This document shows, one piece after another, positions 31,587-40,944 of a stretch of 64,000 nucleotides of DNA (position 1 is its first letter; every line of letters begins with the position of its first letter). Source of the stretch: Sepioteuthis lessoniana (Eukaryota > Mollusca > Cephalopoda > Myopsida > Loliginidae). The translations under genes were made by a program, and so were the position numbers. The notes under the pieces are model-generated. The model was not told the origin of the DNA. It saw only the letters and a program-made list of their open reading frames with translations, and ran no database searches. The stretch is taken from contig OY757904.1 in NCBI GenBank assembly GCA_963585895.1, positions 162,574,292 to 162,638,291 on the forward strand. The letters run 5' to 3'.

Positions 31587-34528
31587 GGCAACGCCCCGGC
31601 GAATGCCCCGGGGCCTGTTCTGGACTTCGGTCCGGAGCGTGGCCCTGGAAAAGGAACAATGGCAGACTTGGGGCCTTTAATTAGGCACCTAGTTTCCACT
31701 AGGCTACCTTCGGGTGGGCGAGCTGCATTTTTGTCTCCTTTGTCCCCCTTGTACGGCACTAGACCAAGCGTCTAGTTTAAGCCGCAAACTGGCATACGTG
31801 CCCGGACCCACATTTGGGTTCGTGAAACTGCTTGCCTCATCAGGCTCACATTGCACTAAGTGAGCCGATGAGCAGCACAGACAAGCAGGGTTCGAGTCTC
31901 GGCTCCTTCCCGACCTTCCCCTCCCCTTTATCCCCACTTTAATTGGCCTTCGGGCTTTTGACCTTGTGTCAAGTCGTGTCTGGTGGGAGGCAGCGACAAA
32001 TATCGGCAACGCCCCGGCGAATGCCCCGGGGCCTGTTCTGGACTTCGGTCCGGAGCGTGGCCCTGGAAAAGGAACAATGGCAGACTTGGGGCCTTTAATT
32101 AGGCACCTAGTGTAGACTAGGCTACCTTCGGGTGGGCGAGCTGCATTTTTGTCTCCTTTGTCCCCCTTGTACGGCACTAGACCATGCGTCTAGTTTAAGC
32201 CGCAAACTGGCATACGTGCCCGGACCCACATTTGGGTTCGTGAAACTGCTTGCCTCATCAGGCTCACATTGCACTAAGTGAGCCGATGAGCAACACAGAC
32301 AAGCAGGGTTCGAGTCTCGGCTCCTTCCCGACATTCCCCTCCCCTTTATCCCCACTTTAATTGGCCTTCGGGCTTTTGACCTTGTGTCAAGTCGTGTCTG
32401 GTGGGAGGCAGCGACAAATATCGGCAACGCCCCGGCGAATGCCCCGGGGCCTGTTCTGGACTTCGGTCCGGAGCGTGGCCCTGGAAAAGGAACAATGGCA
32501 GACTTGGGGCCTTTAATTAGGCACCTAGTTTCGACTAGGCTACCTTCGGGTGGGCGAGCTGCATTTTTGTCTCCTTTGTCCCCCTTGTACGGCACTAGAC
32601 CATGCGTCTAGTTTAAGCCGCAAACTGGCATACGTGCCCGGACCCACATTTGGGTTCGTGAAACTGCTTGCCTCATCAGGCTCACATTGCACTAAGTGAG
32701 CCGATGAGCAGCACAGACAAGCAGGGTTCGAGTCTCGGCTCCTTCCCGACCTTCCCCTCCCCTTTATCCCCACTTTAATTGGCCTTCGGGCTTTTGACCT
32801 TGTGTCAAGTCGTGTCTGGTGGGAGGCAGCGACAAATATTGGCAACGCCCCGGCGAATGCCCCGGGGCCTGTTCTGGACTTCGGTCCGGAGCGTGGCCCT
32901 GGAAAAGGAACAATGGCAGACTTGGGGCCTTTAATTAGGCACCTAGTTTCGACTAGGCTACCTTCGGGTGGGCGAGCTGCATTCTTGTCTCCTTTGTCCC
33001 CCTTGTACGGCACTAGACCATGCGTCTAGTTTAAGCCGCAAACTGGCATACGTGCCCGGACCCACATTTGGGTTCGTGAAACTGCTTGCCTCATCAGGCT
33101 CACATTGCACTAAGTGAGCCGATGAGCAGCACAGACAAGCAGGGTTCGAGTCTCGGCTCCTTCCCGACATTCCCCTCCCCTTTATCCCCACTTTAATTGG
33201 CCTTCGGGCTTTTGACCTTGTGTCAAGTCGTGTCTGGTGGGAGGCAGCGACAAATATCGGCAACGCCCCGGCGAATGCCCCGGGGCCTGTTCTGGACTTC
33301 GGTCCGGAGCGTGGCCCTGGAAAAGGAACAATGGCAGACTTGGGGCCTTTAATTAGGCACCTAGCTTCGGCTAGGCTACCTTCGGGTGGGCGAGCTGCAT
33401 TTTTGTCTCCTTTGTCCCCCTTGTACGGCACTAGACCATGCGTCTAGTTTAAGCCGCAAACTGGCATACGTGCCCGGACCCACATTTGGGTTCGTGAAAC
33501 TGCTTGCCTCATCAGGCTCACATTGCACTAAGTGAGCCGATGAGCAGCACAGACAAGCAGGGTTCGAGTCTCGGCTCCTTCCCGACCTTCCCCTCCCCTT
33601 TATCCCCACTTTAATTGGCCTTCGGGCTTTTGACCTTGTGTCAAGTCGTGTCTGGTGGGAGGCAGCGACAAATATCGGCAACGCCCCGGCGAATGCCCCG
33701 GGGCCTGTTCTGGACTTCGGTCCGGAGCGTGGCCCTGGAAAAGGAACAATGGCAGACTTGGGGCCTTTAATTAGGCACCTAGTGTAGACTAGGCTACCTT
33801 CGGGTGGGCGAGCTGCATTCTTGTCTCCTTTGTCCCCCTTGTACGGCACTAGACCATGCGTCTAGTTTAAGCCGCAAACTGGCATACGTGCCCGGACCCA
33901 CATTTGGGTTCGTGAAACTGCTTGCCTCATCAGGCTCACATTGCACTAAGTGAGCCGATGAGCAGCACAGACAAGCAGGGTTCGAGTCTCGGCTCCTTCC
34001 CGACATTCCCCTCCCCTTTATCCCCACTTTAATTGGCCTTCGGGCTTTTGACCTTGTGTCAAGTCGTGTCTGGTGGGAGGCAGCGACAAATATCGGCAAC
34101 GCCCCGGCGAATGCCCCGGGGCCTGTTCTGGACTTCGGTCCGGAGCGTGGCCCTGGAAAAGGAACAATGGCAGACTTGGGGCCTTTAATTAGGCACCTAG
34201 CTTCGGCTAGGCTACCTTCGGGTGGGCGAGCTGCATTTTTGTCTCCTTTGTCCCCCTTGTACGGCACTAGACCATGCGTCTAGTTTAAGCCGCAAACTGG
34301 CATACGTGCCCGGACCCACATTTGGGTTCGTGAAACTGCTTGCCTCATCAGGCTCACATTGCACTAAGTGAGCCGATGAGCAGCACAGACAAGCAGGGTT
34401 CGAGTCTCGGCTCCTTCCCGACCTTCCCCTCCCCTTTATCCCCACTTTAATCGGCCTTCGGGCTTTTGACCTTGTGTCAAGTCGTGTCTGGTGGGAGGCA
34501 GCGACAAATATCGGCAACGCCCCGGCGA
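31587..34528. repeat. 418-bp satellite array, exactly seven units plus a 16-bp start
   Basis: Units start with GGCAACGCCCCGGCGAA at 31587, 32005, 32423, 32841, 33259, 33677 and 34095, and an eighth start at 34513 runs about 16 bp before unrelated sequence. No indels occur between units. A C/A difference in 'CCCGACCTTCCCC' versus 'CCCGACATTCCCC' alternates strictly (odd C, even A), so amplification went by 836-bp dimers. Units are GC-rich and packed with hairpins; each holds a tRNA-like B box GGTTCGAGTCT. Frames of 75 and 157 codons recur only because the units recur. Confidence 0.97.
31828..31900 (+). ncRNA. Candidate structured segment with pol III B-box-like motif (first of seven)
   Basis: Nested pairing: CTGCTTG (31828-31834) with CAAGCAG (31882-31888), CTCATC with GATGAG, and GGCTCAC (31843-31849) with GTGAGCC (31860-31866), closing a 10-nt loop. 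GGTTCGAGTCT (31889-31899) follows, close to the tRNA B-box consensus, and an A-box-like TGCACTAAGTGA lies about 37 bp upstream. Unit 2 differs by one base in this segment, in an unpaired position. Transcription is inference only. Confidence 0.35.
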
Positions 34529-34895
34529 AGCTCATTAAGGAGGAATCCCGCATTCCGTGCGGTCGAATCCAACTTAACTTACGGCGTTGGCCCCACTTCT
34601 CGTGGTAGACCTGCCTTACTTCCACCTACATGGGTATGCTCAAAGGTCCTTTTTAGGACCACAAGAGGTCTCTGTCTGCGGGTCAGAGCATCTCTGACTG
34701 GTCAGTAATGACCAGTCGAAACAGACGGCCAGGCGGCAAACACGAAGACGGATTCTAAGACCAACCGGTCTTAACCTCGGTTCCGATTGTCCGATAAGCT
34801 GCGCAGCGCTAATGGCACGGTCCAGCCTTTAGCTACGGCTTCACTATCTGCGCAGCGCTAAGATAACGTCCATCTTAGCCTCGGCCTCCTGGCCT

Positions 34896-35210
34896 GTCCG
34901 CTCGTTCGCACGGCTTTGACCCGACAAAGCCTTCGTTCTCGTCCGCTCGTTCGCACGGCTTTGACACGGCAAAGCCTTCGCTCTTGTCCGCTCGCCCGCA
35001 CGGCTTTGACCCGACAAAGCCTTCGTTCTCGTCCGCTCGTCCGCACGGCTTTGGACACGGCAAAGCCTTCGCTCTTGTCCGCTCGCCCGCACGGCTTTGA
35101 CCCGACAAAGCCTTCGCTCTCGTCCGCTCGTCCGCACGGCTTTGGCGCGAACCTAGCCATAGCCATCGTCCGCACGGCTTTGACACGGCAAAGCTTTCGT
35201 TCCCGTCAGA
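34896..35210 (-). repeat. E2 45-bp hairpin tandem array
   Basis: Units start GTCCGCTCG at 34896, 34941, 34986, 35031, 35077 and 35122, and a decayed one follows. Each carries GGCTTTG and CAAAGCC as a 7-bp stem around a 6-nt loop. Loops alternate between ACCCGA and ACACGG types, a 90-bp dimer pattern. The counterpart is E1 27533-27870. Long frames across it are by-products of the period being a multiple of three. Confidence 0.92.
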
Positions 35211-35260
35211 TACGTCCGCACAGGCTAGGGGGCCCAGCAAGGCCCTAGCCTTTACTCGAC

Positions 35261-35607
35261 CTCGACACTCTTGCAAGGTACAACGCAGTCCACGTAACGA
35301 CTCGCTGTTACGGACTGTTCTACCACTGCAACAACTGGCTCACGTACGACCCGCAGTACGAGCCAGAAACTAGGCCGACACACCCCCGGTTAACCCAACA
35401 TATCGTCATAACCGAGGATGTCGATCTACCGAACTCGACGCTCCTGCAAGGTACCACGCAGTCCACGTAACGACTCGCTGTTACGGACTGTTCTACCACT
35501 GCAACAACAGGCTCACGTACGACCCGCTGTACGAGCCAGAAACCCGATCGACACACCCCTGGTTAACCACAACATACCGTCACAACCAGGGATATCGATC
35601 TACCAAC
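35261..35607 (-). repeat. E2 173-bp module, two tandem copies
   Basis: Copies at 35261-35433 and 35434-35607 share 'CGCAGTCCACGTAACGACTC' and 'GTACGAGCCAGAAAC'. The single E1 counterpart is at about 27220-27470 ('GGTTAACCAGGGGTGT', 'CAGTCCGTAACAGCGAGTCG'). Confidence 0.9.
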
Positions 35608-35640
35608 CTCGACCGACCTCAGATGCCCGCGACGACCGTC

Positions 35641-36205
35641 TAGCTGAACTCAACGACTCGACCGACCTCAGCTTACCAGCATCCAACGTCTAGCTGAACT
35701 CAACGACTCGACCGACCTCAGCTTACCAGCATCCAACGTCTAGCTGAACTCTACGACTCGACCGACCTCAGCTTACCAGCATCCAACGTCTAGCTGAACC
35801 CACCGACTCGACCGACCTCAGCTTACCAGCATCCAACTTCTAGCTGAACTCTACGACTCTACCGACCTCAGCTTACCAGCATCCAACGTCTAGCTGAACC
35901 CACCGACTCGACCGACCTCAGCTTACCAGCATCCAACTTCTAGCTGGACTCTACGACTCGACCGACCTCAGCTTACCAGCATCCAACGTCTAGCTGAACT
36001 CTACGACTCGACCGACCTCAGCTTACCAGCATCCAACGTCTAGCTGAACTCTACGACTCGACCGACCTCAGCTTACCAGCATCCAACGTCTAGCTGAACT
36101 CTACGACTCGACCGACCTCAGCTTACCAGCATCCAACGTCTAGCTGAACTCTACGACTCGACCGACCTCAGCTTACCAGCATCCAACGTCTAGCTGAACT
36201 CAACG
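35641..36205 (-). repeat. E2 50-bp tandem array, eleven units plus a partial
   Basis: Units 'TAGCTGAACTC...ATCCAACGTC' repeat at exactly 50 bp from 35641 to 36190, then a partial. They are more homogeneous than the E1 version, so recently expanded. This is not a CRISPR array: there are no unique spacers. Confidence 0.95.
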
Positions 36206-36334
36206 ACCAGCATCAACCATCACGGACATTTACATGTACGCTGGTAAATATGACAAAATAAATTGTCATTTGTTATTATCGTTACCTCGCCTTTGTTCCT
36301 TCCTATTGCTTTGGCTGTTTCTCATTCACATAAT

Positions 36335-36372
36335 TCATTTGCGGGGTCGACATATTTATCGGCTCCGCAACA
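36335..36372 (-). repeat. E2 A end
   Basis: 'TTTGCGGGGTCGAC' and 'TTATCGGCTCCGCAACA' are the complement of E1's first 38 bases with three to four differences. Confidence 0.85.
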
Positions 36373-36432
36373 ATCTAATAAAATGGCTTCAGTTCTGGAA
36401 TTTAGGAAGTGTGGAGTAACTCTATAGGATTT
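36373..36432 (-). repeat. R-A repeat, part right of E2
   Basis: 'ATCTAATAAAATGGCTTCAG' and 'GTGTGGAGTAACTC' continue the R-A copy interrupted at 31216. Once ATCT is collapsed, the spacing matches the intact copy at 7085 without a gap. Confidence 0.75.
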
Positions 36433-36439
36433 ACACTCC

Positions 36440-36640
36440 TATATTTTAAAATGGCCATGATGCCACTTGTTACCGAATAAAAAGATGGCGGACATCGGTA
36501 AACTAACCAGTTTCGGGAACCTATTGGTCAAGAAAGTCACGTGATTAATGCTCACAACTACGTCTGCAACTTTGATTTTGTCCCGTGCATTTGGAGCCAA
36601 CTGCACGACAAGTCTCGTCTTCCAAGAACTCACTCTCCCC
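36440..36640. promoter_or_regulatory. Promoter-like cluster: AAGATGGCGG, ATTGG, CACGTG
   Basis: Within 62 bp are AAGATGGCGG (36481-36490, a YY1-type site that often sits at the start codon of housekeeping genes), ATTGG (36522-36526, CCAAT on the other strand) and GTCACGTGAT (CACGTG at 36537-36542, an E-box of USF/MITF type). Flanking DNA has raised CpG. An ATG in the first motif opens only about 20 codons, so a first exon would have to splice out soon, perhaps at CATCG/GTAAAC. No downstream exon is recognised. The direction is undetermined. Confidence 0.35.
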
Positions 36641-36658
36641 ATTTTAACTTCCAGAGAC

Positions 36659-36664
36659 AGCGCG

Positions 36665-36714
<50 letters not shown>

Positions 36715-36727
36715 CTCTCTCTCTCTT
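36659..36727. repeat. (CG)n(CA)n(CT)n compound microsatellite
   Basis: Alternating purine-pyrimidine CG and CA tracts followed by CT. The CG/CA part is Z-DNA-prone sequence. Confidence 0.95.
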
Positions 36728-37234
36728 TCATTTTGACTTCCAGCAGTCAACCCCACAAAGATGTATACATTCTGCAACCTTTTTTTTTTTTTTCCTTGTT
36801 CTGCTTTTTCAGTTAGACTTCTTCCAGCCTCAAACATAAGAGAAATTTCGTCAAACAACGAAAGAAAGAAACAACCAACATGGGAGAAAACACAAGCCTC
36901 CTAGAATACATGGCTGTATTTTTATATATCAATACCTTACATGAAATACTTAGTCACACATTTTAGTCTACAGGATGCTTTCAATATTTAGTCTTTTTCC
37001 ACAACAGACACGTGTTAGTTACATACCCACATGCACAGAGGAATATTCAACAGACTATATTAGAATATTTGTAATGTTTTTTTTTTTTTCATGTATTTCT
37101 TGATATATAAATTTAATTTTGTTTGCACTTCTTTGTTTTAAATGTTCTTTTTCTCTGCATCTTTCACATCATTTACTTCATTTGCTTTTCAATAATGAAC
37201 CAACAATAAATGGTGTGGGAACCAAACACCAAAC
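36728..37234. other. AT-rich spacer
   Basis: T runs at 36780-36795 and 37078-37090. No gene recognised. Confidence 0.4.
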
Positions 37235-37400
37235 AACATGTCCCTACAACTCTTCATTGCTAGGTCCACTCTGACCCAATATGGTAATATCTATTAGGGG
37301 CCCATTTATGGGTCAAGTAGATCTATTTAAAAATCATTTGTATTCAAGGAATACTTGATGCTATTTAACTATAAATTATTTGTACTAAGAATAGTAGTTG
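37235..37400 (-). repeat. R-A repeat, tail-side part
   Basis: 'TTGCTAGGTCCACTCTGACC' and 'CCATTTATGGGTCAAGTAG' are the complement of the central R-A blocks. The copy seems to continue at 38290 after an RTE fragment and a SINE-1. Confidence 0.7.
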
Positions 37401-37412
37401 TTTACTAAAGAT

Positions 37413-38008
37413 TAATCTGGAACAAGCTGCTGCAGGCATCAGCCTCCATGTCAATGCACACAAGATGGAATATATATGCTTTAATCAAACAGGTGACATC
37501 TCCACATTAAACTGGAGCTCTCTGAAAATAGTTGACAAGTTTACCTACCTAGGAAGCAATGTATCATCAACCGAGACAGACATCGACACGTGACTAGCAA
37601 AGGCATGAACAGCTATTGATAGGCTATCAGTCATATGGAAGTCAGACCTGACCGATAAAATGAAGCACAGTTTCTTCCAAACAGAAGTCGTGTCGATACT
37701 GCTACATGGATGCTAACTAAACGTATGGAGAAAAAGCTTGATGGCAACTACACAAGAATGCTGTGAGCAATATTGAACAAGTCCTGGAGGCAGCACCCCC
37801 ACAAAGCAGCAGCTGTACGGCCATCTACCACCCATCATGAAAACTATCAAAATTAGATGAACCAGGCATGCAGGACACTGCTGAAGAAGTAGGGATGAGC
37901 TCATAAGCAATGTACTCCTGTAGACCTCTTCACATGGACGAGCAAAGGCAGGACGACCATCTCGAACGTACATGCAGCAGCTCTGTGATGATACAGGATG
38001 TAGCAAAT
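37413..38008 (+). mobile_element. RTE-like LINE, RT C-terminal to 3' fragment
   Basis: Plus strand. It opens with the peptide equivalent of 'AGISLHVNAHK', then 'GDISTL', 'VDKFTYLGSNVSS', 'DRLSVIWKSDLTDKM' and the C-terminal 'YMQQLCDDTGC'. It therefore covers the end of RT and the C-terminal region. It is broken by several frameshifts and stops, truncated at 5', and lacks the final triplet tail. Confidence 0.8.
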
Positions 38009-38022
38009 TATTTACATTAGGA

Positions 38023-38270
38023 ATGAGTAAAGTAAAGAAGGCTCCCTTTTCAATAACTACTACACCAAGGAGTAGGGGAGGGTGCTACTCCATTCTCTGG
38101 ATTGCTCCACTTTACCCTTGATCCTTACCTTATTATGCTGAGTGTTAAGCAAGGCAGTATCAAGTACCATTTGTTGAGTCTTTGGTATGACCCGACCAGG
38201 GATTGATTACCCGGATCATTGGTGAACACTCTACTCAGGCTAATGGTCGGGTTATACTAGATAGATAACT
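38023..38270 (-). repeat. SINE-1
   Basis: Minus-strand copy: the ACTTT tail complement 'GAGTAAAGTAAAG', the body 'CTACTACACCAAGG' and 'GAGTGTTAAGCAAGG', and a B-box complement in 'GACCAGGGATTGATTACC'. Confidence 0.8.
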
Positions 38271-38289
38271 GTGAGTAAGAAACAACTAC

Positions 38290-38400
38290 ACAAATGTTAA
38301 TATAAATATACGATGAACATGATTCCCTAATCTTTAGATATAGAATAACCCTAGATCAATTGACATGCCATAAAAATCAATCAAACTTTTTGTATCATTT
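38290..38400 (-). repeat. R-A repeat, start-side part
   Basis: 'AATTGACATGCCATAAAAA' is the complement of the family start. It is probably the other end of the copy at 37235. Confidence 0.6.
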
Positions 38401-39727
38401 GATGATAATTACCATTTGATTAGTCTATAAAAAGGATCAGATCTCAAAATGTTGGTTGTGGCTGCTTTAAAGTAATTCTCTCGGAGAAAGGCATGTGTAG
38501 CATAGGCATAGGTATAAGTAGCTAACAGGGACAGGTATGCCCTGTGGTCACTCAGGTATATGTTGGAGAATGCAAAGGTTGATATAGAAAAACTATACAG
38601 ACATTTCAGTATTTTTCTTTGGGCTTTATAGCAGGCCCACTACCATGAGTTGCCCAATAAGAGAGAGAAAGACTGATTAATATTTTTTATTAAAAGGTTG
38701 CAGCCACTTTTGGGATAAAACTTAGGCCCGTCTTCTCTCTACGCAGGTCACTTCAATTCTCCCTTTCAAAAATGGGTCATTCCCTTACTTCTGTCATGTC
38801 AGAAAGGAGAAACATGTTTCCAGTGGTTCCACACCTGTGCAGAAGATTTGAAACCTCCAGTTTTTTTTCCTGTTCATTTTTAATTACTGATGTACAACAA
38901 GTGCTTTGATTTGGCTGTTTGGAGACTGTCAGCTTTTTATTTATTTTTTCAATTTTTTATGAACAGTACAATTACATTACACATGAATCTACTTCTTCCA
39001 GTATCGTTCCATCACCAGATATCCAGACAAAAATTTATCATTTCTGATTTGCAATTATAATGAACTGGAAAGAGAGTGGATGAGTACTAAAGAAAAACAC
39101 CCACCCATAATTATCTTAACTGCAAAGACAGAAACAAATAAAAGCTGTTACCTCTATGAAAAAATAGCCCTGACAGGATAAAGATTTAGGAAAAACATAC
39201 ATGATATACTCAGCTACAGAATGCAAATGTTTGGGTTCAAATGTATAAAAACCCTAATAGATTATACTCCCAAAATATAGATACTTTTTTAAAAATCTGT
39301 AAGTTGTCACTAACTCAGTATTAACCATGTACAATGCTGCTTAACTGCTAATCAAGTAATATTATTCCTCATGTTACAAGAAAAATCTATTTTGAAAGTA
39401 AAAAGTAATTTTATAGAGATGCATACAATTTAGATAGAATAAACAGAAGAACAAAACCTGATGACAGTAAATAAAATGTTGTAACTGATTATTCACTAAT
39501 GTGTTCACATCTTAGTTGTTATTATAGTCCCAACAAATCAGCTATTTGTACCATCCAGTCTTTTTTAAGAGTTTATTGTAGTTGATAATTTTCTGAGAAT
39601 TTTTAATCAAATTCTAATAGATATAATCAATCCAATAAGAGATAAGTCTTCATCCTATGTGAAGAACACTTCCCACTTTGGAAAACTGATTTAAAGCTGT
39701 CCCCCTACTAAATCCAACCAAAGAGTT
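38401..39727. other. Long spacer, no gene recognised
   Basis: AT-rich with a slightly more balanced part at 38480-38860. No sustained frame or known repeat. Confidence 0.4.
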
Positions 39728-40262
39728 TGGTTGGATTTTATGGCATATCAACCATTGTAGGTTATTCAATGCTAAATTCTGTTTTTACATATATATATTA
39801 AATGTATGGTTTGTAAATATATTTTGTAGATATACACAGTTAAATGATCAAACAGTTTTATTTCAAACAATTTAATTTTGCAAAAGTCAACAAAGTTAAA
39901 TGCTTCCAAGTATTCCTATGTATCACTAACAATTGAATTAAACATCAGTTATTTGTTTACACTCATTCAAATGATCGAACAGTTCTATTTCAAACAATTT
40001 AATTTAGCATAGATCATTTGTTTGCACTCAGTTTAAATGTCATACAGTTCAATTTGACCCATAGATAGGACCCTACCAGATGCTAACAGTACAAGCCCGA
40101 ATGGACCTGGGAGCAATGGCAATAAAGGGGTACTCCACATCAAAGCTCCAGCATTACTGGAGCCTCACCATCAAATTGTTTAATGTCATAAATCAGGACA
40201 CTCTTCCGCAGAGATGCAGTCAGTGTATTCTACAGCCCCAGCCAACTGAGCTACAACCAGAT
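39728..40262 (+). repeat. R-A interspersed repeat, near full length
   Basis: Clear start ('TTTATGGCATATCAACCATT'), TA-rich core, 'TTGACCCATAGATAGGACCC', 'ATGGACCTGGGAGCAATGG', 'GGAGCCTCACCATC', and tail 'CAGAGATGCAGTCAGTGTA'. This is a good reference copy for the family. Confidence 0.8.
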
Positions 40263-40304
40263 TATGAGTTTGGACATGGAGAATTTGTTTACAGATGAGG
40301 TTTT

Positions 40305-40675
40305 GTCATCAGTTTGAGATAAAATAGAATCAGATTCATCTCTCAAGGAATACACTAGTATCTCAATAGCAAATCTGATGAAGATGTTGGCATTCTAAAC
40401 ATACTAATTAATCTTCAACATCTACTGACAAGAAGAAGGCTTAACTATGGGTTTATCATTATTTTCAGTGATAGCAAATATATACATAGAATACTTCAAA
40501 GAAATGGCTTTAAGAACAATACCACCAAAGCCAACCATGTAGCTAAGATACATACATGATAGCTTAATATTTTAGCCAGGAGTACATGTAGGTCCTGTTG
40601 TAGCGCATGAAATCAATAAGGCCCATAGTTTAACCATAGCAGAAAAGATAAACTAGACTTTGTGGATGTTCTAGT
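40305..40675 (+). pseudogene. Penelope-like element, reverse transcriptase fragment
   Basis: The peptide 'GLTMGLSLFSVIANIYIEY' followed by 'PPKPTMWLRYIHDS' matches Penelope-like RT motifs (G.PMGSPLSPV.ANI.ME, then LRYVDDT). The catalytic YVDD is altered to YIHD here, so the copy is inactive. It ends with 'DKLDFVDVLV', equivalent to the family's N/DKLPFLDVLV motif, where SINE-2 sequence begins. Confidence 0.75.
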
Positions 40676-40790
40676 ATATATTTACCCAACCCTTCCATAT
40701 GAGCAGGATGCAATACAAGGTGAATTTTTAAGTGGAATTCGGAGTTTTCCTTCTCCAAGACCAGTTGCCATACTGTTGTATACCGGGACC
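40676..40790 (-). repeat. SINE-2, tail-side fragment
   Basis: 'ATTTACCCAACCCTTCC' to 'TCCAAGACCAGTTGCCATAC' is the complement of the SINE-2 3' half. Confidence 0.65.
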
Positions 40791-40944
40791 TAGAATGTTT
40801 CTGTATACTAGTTGAAGTAAAAAATAATTCTTTGCTAAGGTGGGGGAGTCAACAATTAAGTCCAACGCTTACTGGCAGAGTAATCTTTCTTCTTCCTTTT
40901 CCCACTTCTCTTTTCTTTCTTTGCTTTGTCTGTCTATCATTTGT

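Larger units (their letters stand above)
31217..36372 (-). mobile_element. E2: composite non-autonomous element with four tandem blocks (~5.16 kb)
   Basis: Same family as E1 on the opposite strand. Left to right: B end (31217-31586, starting TGCCGCGACCGGCCGATAA with a nearby second copy), the 418-bp array, a hairpin-rich single-copy block (34529-34895), the 45-bp array, two 173-bp units, the 50-bp array, and end A (TTATCGGCTCCGCAACA). Block order mirrors E1. The element is far richer in GC and CpG than its host. No transposase is seen. The seven-unit 418-bp array is unique to E2. The exact left edge is ambiguous by about three bases because the end could also read TCTTGC. Confidence 0.78.

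Noticed and set aside
31704-34625. Repeated 157-codon (minus) and 75-codon (plus) open frames across the 418-bp array
   Set aside because: They recur only because the DNA unit recurs. 418 is not a multiple of three, so the frame cannot extend from unit to unit. The GC-rich low-stop composition and Pro/Gly/Arg/Ser-rich translation look non-coding.
34844-35276. Open frames of 97-133 codons in the 45-bp array, and a 142-codon frame at 27477-27905
   Set aside because: The repeat period is divisible by three, so any stop-free frame stays open. The peptides are pure repeat translation, and several overlapping frames are open at once.
35641-36205. CRISPR-like appearance of regular 50-bp repeats
   Set aside because: The units are contiguous with no unique spacers, no cas genes are present, and the genome is eukaryotic.
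26698-36372. A single 9.7-kb transposon with giant inverted repeats
   Set aside because: R-A host sequence lies at the inner edges of both E1 (28611) and E2 (31185-31216), continuing from their outer edges. They are therefore two separate insertions.
31214-36372. E2 as a Helitron (5' TC, insertion after A)
   Set aside because: The other end is GCAACA, not CTRR, and the ends are mutually inverted rather than asymmetric.
36439-36858. 139-codon minus frame and two plus frames through the CG/CA/CT tract
   Set aside because: They are created by dinucleotide repeats, which are open in several frames.
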